DNA of 64,000 nucleotides from the NCBI GenBank assembly GCA_019118605.1, contig DWYP01000044.1, positions 1 to 64,000 of the forward strand, written 5' to 3'. The stretch is from Candidatus Alistipes faecavium. Lineage in GTDB: Bacteria > Bacteroidota > Bacteroidia > Bacteroidales > Rikenellaceae. Positions 1 through 6,024 of this stretch are shown here, piece by piece. The first letter of the stretch is position 1. Every line of letters begins with the position of its first letter. The position numbers and the translations under genes were made by a program. The notes beneath the pieces are model-generated. The model ran no database searches and was not told the origin of the DNA. It saw only the letters and a list, made by a program, of their open reading frames with translations.

Positions 1-2
1 TG

Positions 3-125
3 ACCTATTCGCAATTCATCGGCAAACTCAACGCCAAGGGCATCGTCCTCAACCGCAAGGTGCTGGCCGACCTGGCAATGAACGAGCCGAAGGCATTCGA
101 GGCAATAGTTAACGCAGTTAAATAA
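3..125 (+). CDS. rplT: 50S ribosomal protein L20, C-terminal end (partial)
   Basis: The window opens inside a rightward reading frame whose last 40 residues run from TYSQFIGKL to EAIVNAVK before a TAA stop. The segment with [17 protein letters not shown] is the characteristic C-terminus of ribosomal protein L20, which binds 23S rRNA and is needed for assembly of the large subunit. Only the 3' end is present; in most bacteria infC and rpmI lie directly upstream, outside this window. A rho-independent terminator follows 21 bases after the stop, consistent with the end of that operon. The identification rests on a short but conserved tail. Confidence 0.85.
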   Translation, partial: TYSQFIGKLNAKGIVLNRKVLADLAMNEPKAFEAIVNAVK

Positions 126-146
126 CCTTCCGAAAGAGGGTTGGCA

Positions 147-178
147 CGGCGGATACCCTTCGGGATCCGCCGTTTTTT
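147..178 (+). terminator. Rho-independent terminator after rplT
   Basis: CGGCGGAT at 147-154 pairs with ATCCGCCG at 165-172, extended by CCC/GGG around a TTC loop, and is followed by six T at 173-178. It lies just behind the rplT stop. Confidence 0.9.
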
Positions 179-220
179 CTTCCCCCCCCCGCCACACCGG
201 CACAAACCCGATATCGCCCC

Positions 221-1435
221 ATGAAGAGCTGGAAACAGACTTTCGCAATCATCTGGAGCGGACAGCTGGTCTCGATACTCAGCAGTTCGGTCGTCGCCTA
301 TGCGATCGTCTTCTGGATGAGCCTCGAAACCCGCTCCCCCGAAGTGCTCGCACTCTCGGCTATCTCGGGAATGCTCCCCCAGGCGCTCCTGGGCCTCTTC
401 GTCGGAGTCTACGTCGACCGCTGGGACCGCAAGCGCACGATGATCCTCGCCGACTCGTTCATCGCACTCTGCACGTTGCTCCTCGCCGCGCTCTTCTGGC
501 TCGGCGTGGCGGAACTCTGGCACGTCTACCTGCTCCTGGCATGCCGCTCCGTGGGCTCGGCATTCCACGTCCCGGCCATGCAGGCCTCGGTGCCGCTCCT
601 GGCCCCCGCCTCGCAACTCACACGCATCGCCGGGGTCAACCAGATCATCTCCTCGGTCTCGGAGATCGCAGGGCCTGCCCTGGGCGCCCTGCTGCTCGGA
701 ATCACCTCCATCGGAAACATCCTCCTGCTGGACGTCCTCGGAGCCATCGTCGCCTGCACGACCCTGCTCTTCGTACGCATCCCCCGGCCCGAACCGGTTA
801 CGAAGCACCCGGGGCTCTGGTGCGAATTCCGCGAAGGGTTCGCCGCCATGCACGCCCGTCCGGGACTCGGCTGGTTCTTCGCCATCGCCATCGCCGTATG
901 GTTCTTCATCATGCCCGTCGGGGTGCTCTTCCCCCTGATGTCGCTCAACCACTTCGGAGGCGGAACCTATGAAATGAGCCTCGTGGAGATCATCTGGGGA
1001 GGCGGCGCCCTGGCCGGAGGCGCCATCATGGGCGCCCGCACCTACCGCGTCAACCGCATCGTGCTGATCAACCTGATGTATCTGGTCGTCGGGCTGTCGT
1101 TCCTCCTCTCGGGGCTCCTGCCCCCCTCGGCCTTCTACTGGTTCGCAGCACTCACCGCCGCAGCCGGAGTCTCGAGCAGCGTCTTCAACGCCTCATTCAT
1201 CTCCGTGCTCCAGACCCGCATTGAAGCCGGACTGCTCGGGCGCGTCCTGTCGCTCTACCGCAGCTTCGGGCTCCTGCCCTCGGTCATCGGACTGTTGAGC
1301 ACGGGATTCCTCGCCCAGCGCGTGGGGCTCACCACCACCTTCATCCTGGCCGGAGCAATCATCTGCCTGCTCGGCATCGCGGCCTGCTGTATCCCCTCGG
1401 TCATGCGCATCGACGCGCAGAAGCCGCAGACATAG
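221..1435 (+). CDS. MFS transporter (DHA3/EntS-like)
   Basis: A 404-residue inner-membrane protein with about twelve hydrophobic segments, the usual length of a major facilitator. The loop after the second membrane segment contains VYVDRWDRKRTM (residues 63-74), a match to the MFS motif A (G-x-x-x-D-R-x-G-R-R). The overall pattern (short N-terminus, SGQLVSIL in the first helix, FHVPAMQASVPLL in helix 4) resembles DHA3-type exporters such as EntS and macrolide efflux proteins, which use the proton gradient to export small molecules. The substrate cannot be inferred. ATG at 221 is the first start after the rplT terminator. It stands alone and converges with the next gene at a strong hairpin. 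Confidence 0.85.
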   Translation: MKSWKQTFAIIWSGQLVSILSSSVVAYAIVFWMSLETRSPEVLALSAISGMLPQALLGLFVGVYVDRWDRKRTMILADSFIALCTLLLAALFWLGVAELWHVYLLLACRSVGSAFHVPAMQASVPLLAPASQLTRIAGVNQIISSVSEIAGPALGALLLGITSIGNILLLDVLGAIVACTTLLFVRIPRPEPVTKHPGLWCEFREGFAAMHARPGLGWFFAIAIAVWFFIMPVGVLFPLMSLNHFGGGTYEMSLVEIIWGGGALAGGAIMGARTYRVNRIVLINLMYLVVGLSFLLSGLLPPSAFYWFAALTAAAGVSSSVFNASFISVLQTRIEAGLLGRVLSLYRSFGLLPSVIGLLSTGFLAQRVGLTTTFILAGAIICLLGIAACCIPSVMRIDAQKPQT

Positions 1436-1473
1436 CGTCCCGTCCGGGCGGCCGAACGACAAAACAACAAAAC

Positions 1474-1513
1474 GGCAAGGCGGGGAAGGATCTCGATCCT
1501 TCCCCGCCTTGCC
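1474..1513. terminator. Bidirectional terminator with a 19-bp perfect stem
   Basis: GGCAAGGCGGGGAAGGATC (1474-1492) is followed after two bases by its exact reverse complement (1495-1513). On the minus strand the hairpin runs into a T-rich tract (complement of AAAACAACAAAA at about 1461-1472). It separates the MFS gene from the convergent lipoprotein gene. Confidence 0.85.
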
Positions 1514-1533
1514 ATTCGGAGACCCTTCCCGGA

Positions 1534-2481
1534 TCAGTTCGGGTAGACCGCCCCGTTGTAGGAGATCTTATAGGAATAGGTGTTGCCGCTGAGCGTCCAC
1601 TCGTAGACGACCGTCGAAGAGGGGAAGATCGTCGGGCTGTACTCGGAGCTGTTCGTGAGCTGGCACGTCTGCGTTCCCTCGACGATCTGCATCCCGCTGT
1701 AGACCCCGCCCTCAAGCGTATAGCTGATCGTGAGCGGCGTGTTGAAGATCTCGTCGGCCGTGTACATCGTGGGGCCCGAGGCGCTGCCCGTCACATCGAA
1801 CGTTTCGCCTGCGCAGCCGTTGTAGGTCAGCGACGCATCGGGAGCCTTCACGAGGAAGCTGCCCGACCAGTTCGAATAGATCGACGCCCCTTCGAAGTGG
1901 GTGCGGAAATTGCGGGCCTCCACCGAGAAGGAGCCGTTTCCGTCGCACGTGAGGCTCGTCGTCCCGCCGTCGAGAACAAGTTTCGTCGTCGACGAGGAGG
2001 TCGAGGAGGAAGAGGAGGTCGACACCGTGACATTCTCCATCTCGACAGTCCACATGCCGCCGTCGGCAAGCGACACGACACCGTTGGTGCGCACGAGCAT
2101 GGAACCCGAAAGAATCAGGCCGAAAGCCTGCTCGGCTCCGTCGCTGAAGGTGATGCGGTAGCCGACGCCATCGACCGGGTCGACCCTGGTCATGCTGTTG
2201 AACAGCGCGGAGAGCACCTTGCGGTTCGAGGAGGTCACCTGACTGAGGTTCGCAAGGTCGTAGTCGGGATCCTGCGACAGGGCTTCGGAAACCAGCATCG
2301 CCACACGCATGCCGGCATTGGCCGGAAGCAGGGAGATGACATTCTGGTTCATGGCCATCTGATAGATGGTCACGCCCGGCATGACGGACTGCATTTCGCT
2401 CCAGGAGTCGTTGCCCTTGATGCAGCTCACGGAGGAGAGGGCCGTCGCGGCAACCAGCGCAAAAGTCAAAAACTTCTTCAT
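1534..2481 (-). CDS. Hypothetical secreted lipoprotein
   Basis: I recognise no named family. The 315-residue product starts with a lipoprotein signal peptide (MKKFLTFALVAATALSSVSC), so Cys20 is probably lipidated and the protein sits in the outer or inner membrane facing the periplasm or cell surface. The rest is beta-rich and polar with no obvious catalytic motif. A low-complexity Ser/Thr run (residues about 154-167, starting STSSSSS) probably links two domains. This resembles the many modular surface lipoproteins of gut Bacteroidales. The ATG at 2481 is chosen over an in-frame GTG six bases upstream because it gives a standard signal peptide. It is a single gene with a terminator behind it. 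Confidence 0.75.
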   Translation of the reverse strand: MKKFLTFALVAATALSSVSCIKGNDSWSEMQSVMPGVTIYQMAMNQNVISLLPANAGMRVAMLVSEALSQDPDYDLANLSQVTSSNRKVLSALFNSMTRVDPVDGVGYRITFSDGAEQAFGLILSGSMLVRTNGVVSLADGGMWTVEMENVTVSTSSSSSTSSSTTKLVLDGGTTSLTCDGNGSFSVEARNFRTHFEGASIYSNWSGSFLVKAPDASLTYNGCAGETFDVTGSASGPTMYTADEIFNTPLTISYTLEGGVYSGMQIVEGTQTCQLTNSSEYSPTIFPSSTVVYEWTLSGNTYSYKISYNGAVYPN

Positions 2482-2683
2482 ATTCACAAAAATATAGGTT
2501 AATTATTCGTCAATACGTACAAACGCTCCCTATAAACGTTCCGCAGGGGCTTTTACTGCGTGCGCAACGGAAAAAAATTTTTTTCGGGCCCGTTCCACCG
2601 CCGCAACACGGAGAAACTGAGCGCCGTCGGACCGGAAGACATGCCGCCGCAAAGGTAAAACTTTTTTCGTCCCCGGGCAACGA

Positions 2684-2715
2684 TTTGGACTTTTCGCCGC
2701 AATTTCGTATCTTTA
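2684..2715 (+). promoter_or_regulatory. Promoter of the MBL-fold lipoprotein gene
   Basis: TTTG at 2684-2687, 20 bases, then TATCTTTA at 2708-2715, close to the Bacteroidetes consensus TTTG-N19-21-TAnnTTTG. It lies 24 bases before the ATG at 2740. Confidence 0.65.
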
Positions 2716-2739
2716 TTCCAGGTTACAACGGACCTCAAC

Positions 2740-3495
2740 ATGAACAGACACTCATTAACAGCTCTCTTGCTTATGTCCATACTCTCACTCTTCGGCTGCG
2801 GCCGCACGAAAGCCCCCGAATATCCGTCCGATACGATCACCGCACGCAACGGAACCGAATTCACCCTGACATTCTTCAAGCACGCCTCGCTGTCGATCGC
2901 CGTGGGCGACAAATACATCTATGTCGACCCCGTGAGCGCCAACGCCGACTACGCCGCGCTGCCGAAGGCCGATATCGTGCTCGTGACCCATTCGCATTAC
3001 GACCATCTGGACATCGCCGCCGTGGAGAAGATCCTCACCCCTTCGACGGAGATCCTCTGCGACCGCACCTCGGCCGAGGCCTTCGAGATGAACTGCTACA
3101 CGATGCGCCCGGGAAGCGTCGCCACGCCCCGCGACTACGTGAAGGTCGAGGCCACGCCCGCATACAACACCTCGCAGGGACACCTGCAGTTCCACCCCAA
3201 GACGCGCGAGGACTGCGGATACATCCTCACCATCGGAGGCACGCGCATCTACATCGCCGGAGACACCGAGCCGACGCCCGACATGAAACTGCTCAAGGAT
3301 ATCGACATCGCCTTCCTGCCCGTGAACCAGCCCTACACGATGACCGTCGACCAGGCCGTCGAGGCCGTGAAGACGATCCGCCCGGCGATCTTCTACCCCT
3401 ACCACTACGGAGAGGTCGAGGAGAAGACCGACATCGACCGCCTGGTGCGCGAACTGGAGGGCGTAACCGAAGTCCGCGTCCGCCCGATGGAATAG
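2740..3495 (+). CDS. Metal-dependent hydrolase, MBL fold (UlaG-like lipoprotein)
   Basis: A 251-residue metallo-beta-lactamase-fold protein. The zinc-binding signature HSHYDH is at residues 84-89, preceded by DIVLVTHS, and a later metal-ligand region is GDTEPTP. The C-terminal YPYHYGEVEEK resembles the last histidine motif of the UlaG/YtkL subgroup, whose members hydrolyse lactones or other small molecules. The N-terminus (MNRHSLTALLLMSILSLFGC) is a lipoprotein signal with Cys20, unusual for the mostly cytoplasmic UlaG group and pointing to a cell-envelope location. It has its own promoter and is followed by repeats and a terminator. The substrate is unknown. Confidence 0.85.
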   Translation: MNRHSLTALLLMSILSLFGCGRTKAPEYPSDTITARNGTEFTLTFFKHASLSIAVGDKYIYVDPVSANADYAALPKADIVLVTHSHYDHLDIAAVEKILTPSTEILCDRTSAEAFEMNCYTMRPGSVATPRDYVKVEATPAYNTSQGHLQFHPKTREDCGYILTIGGTRIYIAGDTEPTPDMKLLKDIDIAFLPVNQPYTMTVDQAVEAVKTIRPAIFYPYHYGEVEEKTDIDRLVRELEGVTEVRVRPME

Positions 3496-3612
3496 GATTC
3501 CGCCCGGGAGAAAAGGATTTTTCCAAGGGACAAGATTCCGCCCGGGAAATAGGATCCCATCCGAGAAAATAGGATCCCATCCGAAAGAATAAGATTCCGC
3601 CCGAGCGGGAAA
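3491..3612. repeat. Degenerate ~20-bp tandem repeat, about six copies
   Basis: Six head-to-tail units of 18-22 bases follow the form AGGATYCCRYCCGRGAAAAT. They begin in the stop region of the MBL gene and alternate two versions, one with ATTCCGCCCGGG and one with ATCCCATCCGA. Units differ by a few bases and have no spacers. Confidence 0.8.
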
Positions 3613-3635
3613 ACAAGGGTGCGCGACGGCAGGGC

Positions 3636-3735
3636 CCGGCCTCTTCGAGAGGCCCACATACAACGACACTCCGGCCTCTTCGAGAGACCTACATACAACG
3701 ACACCCCGGTCTCTGCAAGGAGACCGGGGTGTTTT
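3636..3735. repeat. 35-bp tandem repeat of hairpins ending in a terminator
   Basis: Three units with exact 35-base spacing begin at 3636, 3671 and 3706. Units 1 and 2 share CCGGCCTCTTCGAGAG and the tail ACATACAACGACAC. Each can form a small hairpin (GGCCTCTTCGAGAGGCC in unit 1). Unit 3 has become a strong terminator: CCCCGGTCTC (3704-3713) pairs with GAGACCGGGG (3720-3729) and is followed by TGTTTT. It separates the MBL gene from the convergent membrane-protein gene. Confidence 0.8.
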
Positions 3736-3765
3736 CCGTTCCGGAGCGTTACCCGCGCAAGGGAG

Positions 3766-4173
3766 CTATGCGCGCTTCCCGCGTTCGACCAGGCGCTCCA
3801 CCACGAAGGCCACGATCAGTCCCAGGCCGCCGAAACCGAGCACCGAACCGCCATAAACCGTCCCCTGGGCATAATAGTTTCCCGCGCAGTCGCCCACGTA
3901 CCAGTAGCCGAAAAGCAATCCGGCACCGAGGCCCAGCAGCAGACACCCCAGGCGCAGCGCCACCGACGAAAAACCCTGCGGGCTGTCCGCCGCGCCGCCA
4001 CGGCCAAGGCGCAGCCCCAGCGGCACGTTCTTCAGGTAGTCGATCAGCTCCCCCGGATCGAGTTTCTCGATGATGTTGAGCCGCTCGCGGCGGCAGATAA
4101 TCAGTTCGAAGAATTTGTAAATACCCAGCGTGATCATCCCGACCACCAGCGGAACCACAATAAAATCCAACAT
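3766..4173 (-). CDS. Small membrane protein (possibly DUF6249-like)
   Basis: A 135-residue protein with an N-terminal membrane segment (IVVPLVVGMITLGIYKFFEL), a short cytoplasmic stretch RRERLNIIEKLDPGELIDYL, and two further hydrophobic segments (about residues 70-95 and 105-128). The order of a helix, a charged RRERxxIIEK segment and a C-terminal membrane pair resembles a Bacteroidetes family often found next to ECF sigma factors, which I believe is DUF6249; that name is from memory. It is divergent from the ECF sigma gene and is plausibly part of the same regulatory unit. No enzymatic motif is visible. Confidence 0.7.
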   Translation of the reverse strand: MLDFIVVPLVVGMITLGIYKFFELIICRRERLNIIEKLDPGELIDYLKNVPLGLRLGRGGAADSPQGFSSVALRLGCLLLGLGAGLLFGYWYVGDCAGNYYAQGTVYGGSVLGFGGLGLIVAFVVERLVERGKRA

Positions 4174-4225
4174 GATCCGATTCGTTTTTAATGGTTACAA
4201 ATTATTTTATACGTTCGTTATTTGC

Positions 4226-4329
4226 GATCTTTGCCCTTTAGACGCCGGAGGCGCAAAATGGTTACAGAAAACGGCGATTTTCCCCGCCCGGTGTAACCTT
4301 TCCCGGCCGAAGGCGTCTAACGAAGTGCC
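4226..4329 (+). promoter_or_regulatory. Structured 5' leader of the ECF sigma gene
   Basis: A possible -7 element GATCTTTG (4226-4233) would place transcription start near 4238, exactly where a nested inverted repeat begins. TTAGACGCC (4238-4246) pairs with GGCGTCTAA (4312-4320). Inside it GGTTACA (4260-4266) pairs with TGTAACC (4292-4298), with 13 unpaired bases on each side. A third small stem GAAAA/TTTTC (4267-4271 with 4278-4282) sits near the apex. The fold ends 9 bases before the ATG at 4330. There is no T-run, so it is not a simple terminator. Confidence 0.55.
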
Positions 4330-4887
4330 ATGCAGACCGAAGAACAGGAACTGATCCGACGCATCCTCCACGGAGAGACCGACCTCTTCGCGCAGCTGGC
4401 CGACCGCTACGGACGGATGATCTTCGCACTCGTCGTGCGGATCGTCGGGCGCCGCGAGGAGGCCGAGGAGGTGACGCAGGACGTCTTCCTGAAGGCCTTC
4501 CGGCAGCTCGGGAACTTCGCCGGGAGGAGCAGTTTCCAGACGTGGCTCTACCGCATCGCCTGCAACACGGCCGTCTCGCACGTCCGGCGCACGCAGCCCC
4601 GGAGCATGGAGATCGACGAACGGCGCCTCGCCGTGCTGCCCGACGAGGAGGCGGACCGGCTGGAGGAGTGGACGGAGCGCCAGGAGCGGCTCGACGCCCT
4701 GACGCGCGCCATCGGACGCCTCGACCCCGAAGAGCGCGTGCTGGTCACCCTCTTCTATTACGAGGAGCGTTCCGTGGCCGAATGCGCAGCGATCACCGCC
4801 CTCTCGGAGAGCAACGTCAAGGTTCGCCTGCACCGCATCCGGAAAAAACTGTATGTAATGGTAACCGCACAGAGAGATGAAACGTAG
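4330..4887 (+). CDS. ECF-type RNA polymerase sigma factor
   Basis: A 185-residue sigma-70 family factor of the extracytoplasmic-function type. Region 2 is clear: FAQLADRYGRMIFALVVRIVG, then EEAEEVTQDVFLKAFRQL (the region 2.2 helix that contacts core polymerase) and SFQTWLYRIACNTAVSHVRR (region 2.4). Region 4 follows after a short linker: LDPEERVLVTLFYYEERSVAECAAI, then the helix-turn-helix ALSESNVKVRLHRIRKKL. Length and layout fit SigW/RpoE-like factors. It overlaps the next gene by 11 bases, so the partner is almost certainly co-translated. The leader is strongly structured, suggesting regulation after transcription starts. Confidence 0.92.
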   Translation: MQTEEQELIRRILHGETDLFAQLADRYGRMIFALVVRIVGRREEAEEVTQDVFLKAFRQLGNFAGRSSFQTWLYRIACNTAVSHVRRTQPRSMEIDERRLAVLPDEEADRLEEWTERQERLDALTRAIGRLDPEERVLVTLFYYEERSVAECAAITALSESNVKVRLHRIRKKLYVMVTAQRDET

Positions 4888-5275
4888 TGAAGCCATCCGC
4901 CGGGCCGTCGGGCAACTCCCGGTCTCCGAACCGCCCGCCGACCTTACGGCACGGATCATGGTACGCCTGCAGCGTGCCGAGCGGCGCCGCCGACGCATCG
5001 AGGCGCTGCTCGCCGGAACATGTACCGCGGCATGCGTGGCGGGCCTCGCCGCCGTGGCCCGCTGGGCCTTTGCACGGGGTGCGGAGGCGGCCGGGACGTT
5101 CACCCCACCCGGGGAGAGTGTCTGGAACCGGCTCCGGATCGACATCTCCCTTCCGGCGTTCCCGGCGGAGGACGCGGCGCTGTGGAAGGTCTGGGCGCTG
5201 TTGGCTGCCGCGGGGCTCATACTGCTGGCCGCCGACCTGCTCATCCGCCGCCGGATCGCCTCCCTGCGCAAATAG
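4877..5275 (+). CDS. Putative anti-sigma partner, membrane protein
   Basis: A 132-residue protein whose ATG lies inside the 3' end of the sigma gene. It begins with a short charged segment (MKRSEAIRRAVGQLPVSEPP, then DLTARIMVRLQRAERRRRR) and has two hydrophobic segments, about residues 43-65 and 104-123, with an acidic-aromatic loop between them. There is no zinc-binding HxxxCxxC motif, so it is not a canonical ZAS anti-sigma factor. Position, size and the N-terminal pattern (short peptide ending PADLTARIM) match the small membrane anti-sigma-like proteins encoded after ECF factors in Bacteroidales. Function is inferred from context only. Confidence 0.7.
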   Translation: MKRSEAIRRAVGQLPVSEPPADLTARIMVRLQRAERRRRRIEALLAGTCTAACVAGLAAVARWAFARGAEAAGTFTPPGESVWNRLRIDISLPAFPAEDAALWKVWALLAAAGLILLAADLLIRRRIASLRK

Positions 5276-5331
5276 CGCGGCGGGCAGGAGGGGCATGGAG
5301 GGGAGAGAAGCGCCGCACAAACAGGCAGGCA

Positions 5332-5376
5332 CCGCACAAAAATACGGGGAGCGTTCCGGCATCGGAACGCTCCCCG
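5332..5376. terminator. Terminator between convergent anti-sigma and HMA genes
   Basis: CGGGGAGCGTTCC (5345-5357), loop GGCATC, GGAACGCTCCCCG (5364-5376): a perfect 13-bp stem. On the minus strand it is followed by a T-rich tract (complement of CACAAAAATA), so it mainly terminates the leftward metal-related cluster. Confidence 0.85.
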
Positions 5377-5401
5377 CTGGCATTCGGCCACCCGGGCGGG
5401 A

Positions 5402-5731
5402 TTACTTCTTCGCCTCGCTCTTTTCCCCGGCGGCGGCCTTCGGCTCGGCCTTTACCTTGAGCGTGGCAAAGCCCTTGACGATGTTCTCGTCGCTGTTCTT
5501 CGAGGCGTCGTAGACGACCGTCACCTCCTTCTTCGCGAGGTCGACCTGCACGTCCTTGATGCCCTTTCCGAGCGACGGCACGTTGTTCATGATCTTCTGC
5601 ACGCAGTGCTCGCAGTCGATGTCGGTCACGAAGACCGTCGTCACGTTCTTCTTCGTCGCGGGTTTCTCCGCAGCCACGGTGATGCCGGCGCCCATCACAA
5701 GGGCCAGGCACAGAATCAGGATCTTTTTCAT
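5402..5731 (-). CDS. Secreted heavy-metal-associated (HMA) domain protein
   Basis: A 109-residue protein with a cleavable signal peptide (MKKILILCLALVMGAGITVAA) and a single HMA domain. The metal-binding loop is DIDCEHC (Cys40 and Cys43), equivalent to the CxxC of MerP and of copper chaperones. The following pattern VQKIMNNVPSLGKGIKDVQVDLAKKEVTVVYDA matches the beta-alpha-beta HMA fold. A short Lys/Ala/Glu-rich tail ends the protein. The export signal places it in the periplasm, where it would bind Cu(I), Hg(II) or another soft metal. It is the last gene of a leftward cluster with a TonB receptor and a Cys-rich secreted protein. Confidence 0.85.
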   Translation of the reverse strand: MKKILILCLALVMGAGITVAAEKPATKKNVTTVFVTDIDCEHCVQKIMNNVPSLGKGIKDVQVDLAKKEVTVVYDASKNSDENIVKGFATLKVKAEPKAAAGEKSEAKK

Positions 5732-5775
5732 AGCGGTTTTTTTATTTCAGGTTTTTCGGTTTTTCAAATGGATGG

Positions 5776-6024
5776 TTTTATATCGGCAGGCGGCTAATAG
5801 ATATTGAGTCGCATGTCGGTTTCCCGCAAGCCTCCCTTTTCAAAGGGAGGTTTGGAGGGATTGTCTGCTCCCGGTTTATATCGGCAGGCGGCCAATAAAT
5901 ATTCAGCCGCATGCCGGTTTCCCGCAAGCCTCCCTTTTCAAAGGGAGGTTTGGAGGGATTGTCTGCATCAGGGTTTTATATCGGCAGGCGGCTAATAAAT
6001 ATTGAGCCGCATGCCGATATAAAA
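5776..6024. repeat. 98-100-bp tandem repeat containing inverted copies of the TonB gene end
   Basis: Units begin with TATATCGGCAGGCGG at 5779, 5877 and 5977 (periods 98 and 100). Each full unit carries that segment, then AATAAATATT with AGCCGC, then a hairpin CCTCCCTTTTCAAAGGGAGG and TTTGGAGGGATTGTCTGC. Unit 3 runs into the 3' end of the TonB gene. There TTTTATATCGGCA (5974-5986) and GCGGCT (5988-5993) are exact inverses of TGCCGATATAAAA (6012-6024) and AGCCGC (6005-6010), forming a hairpin around the stop codon with one mismatch. Earlier units keep only part of the second arm. Confidence 0.85.

Noticed and set aside
3491..3735. Possible CRISPR array
   Set aside because: Repeats are adjacent with no unique spacers, units differ from each other, and no cas gene is present.
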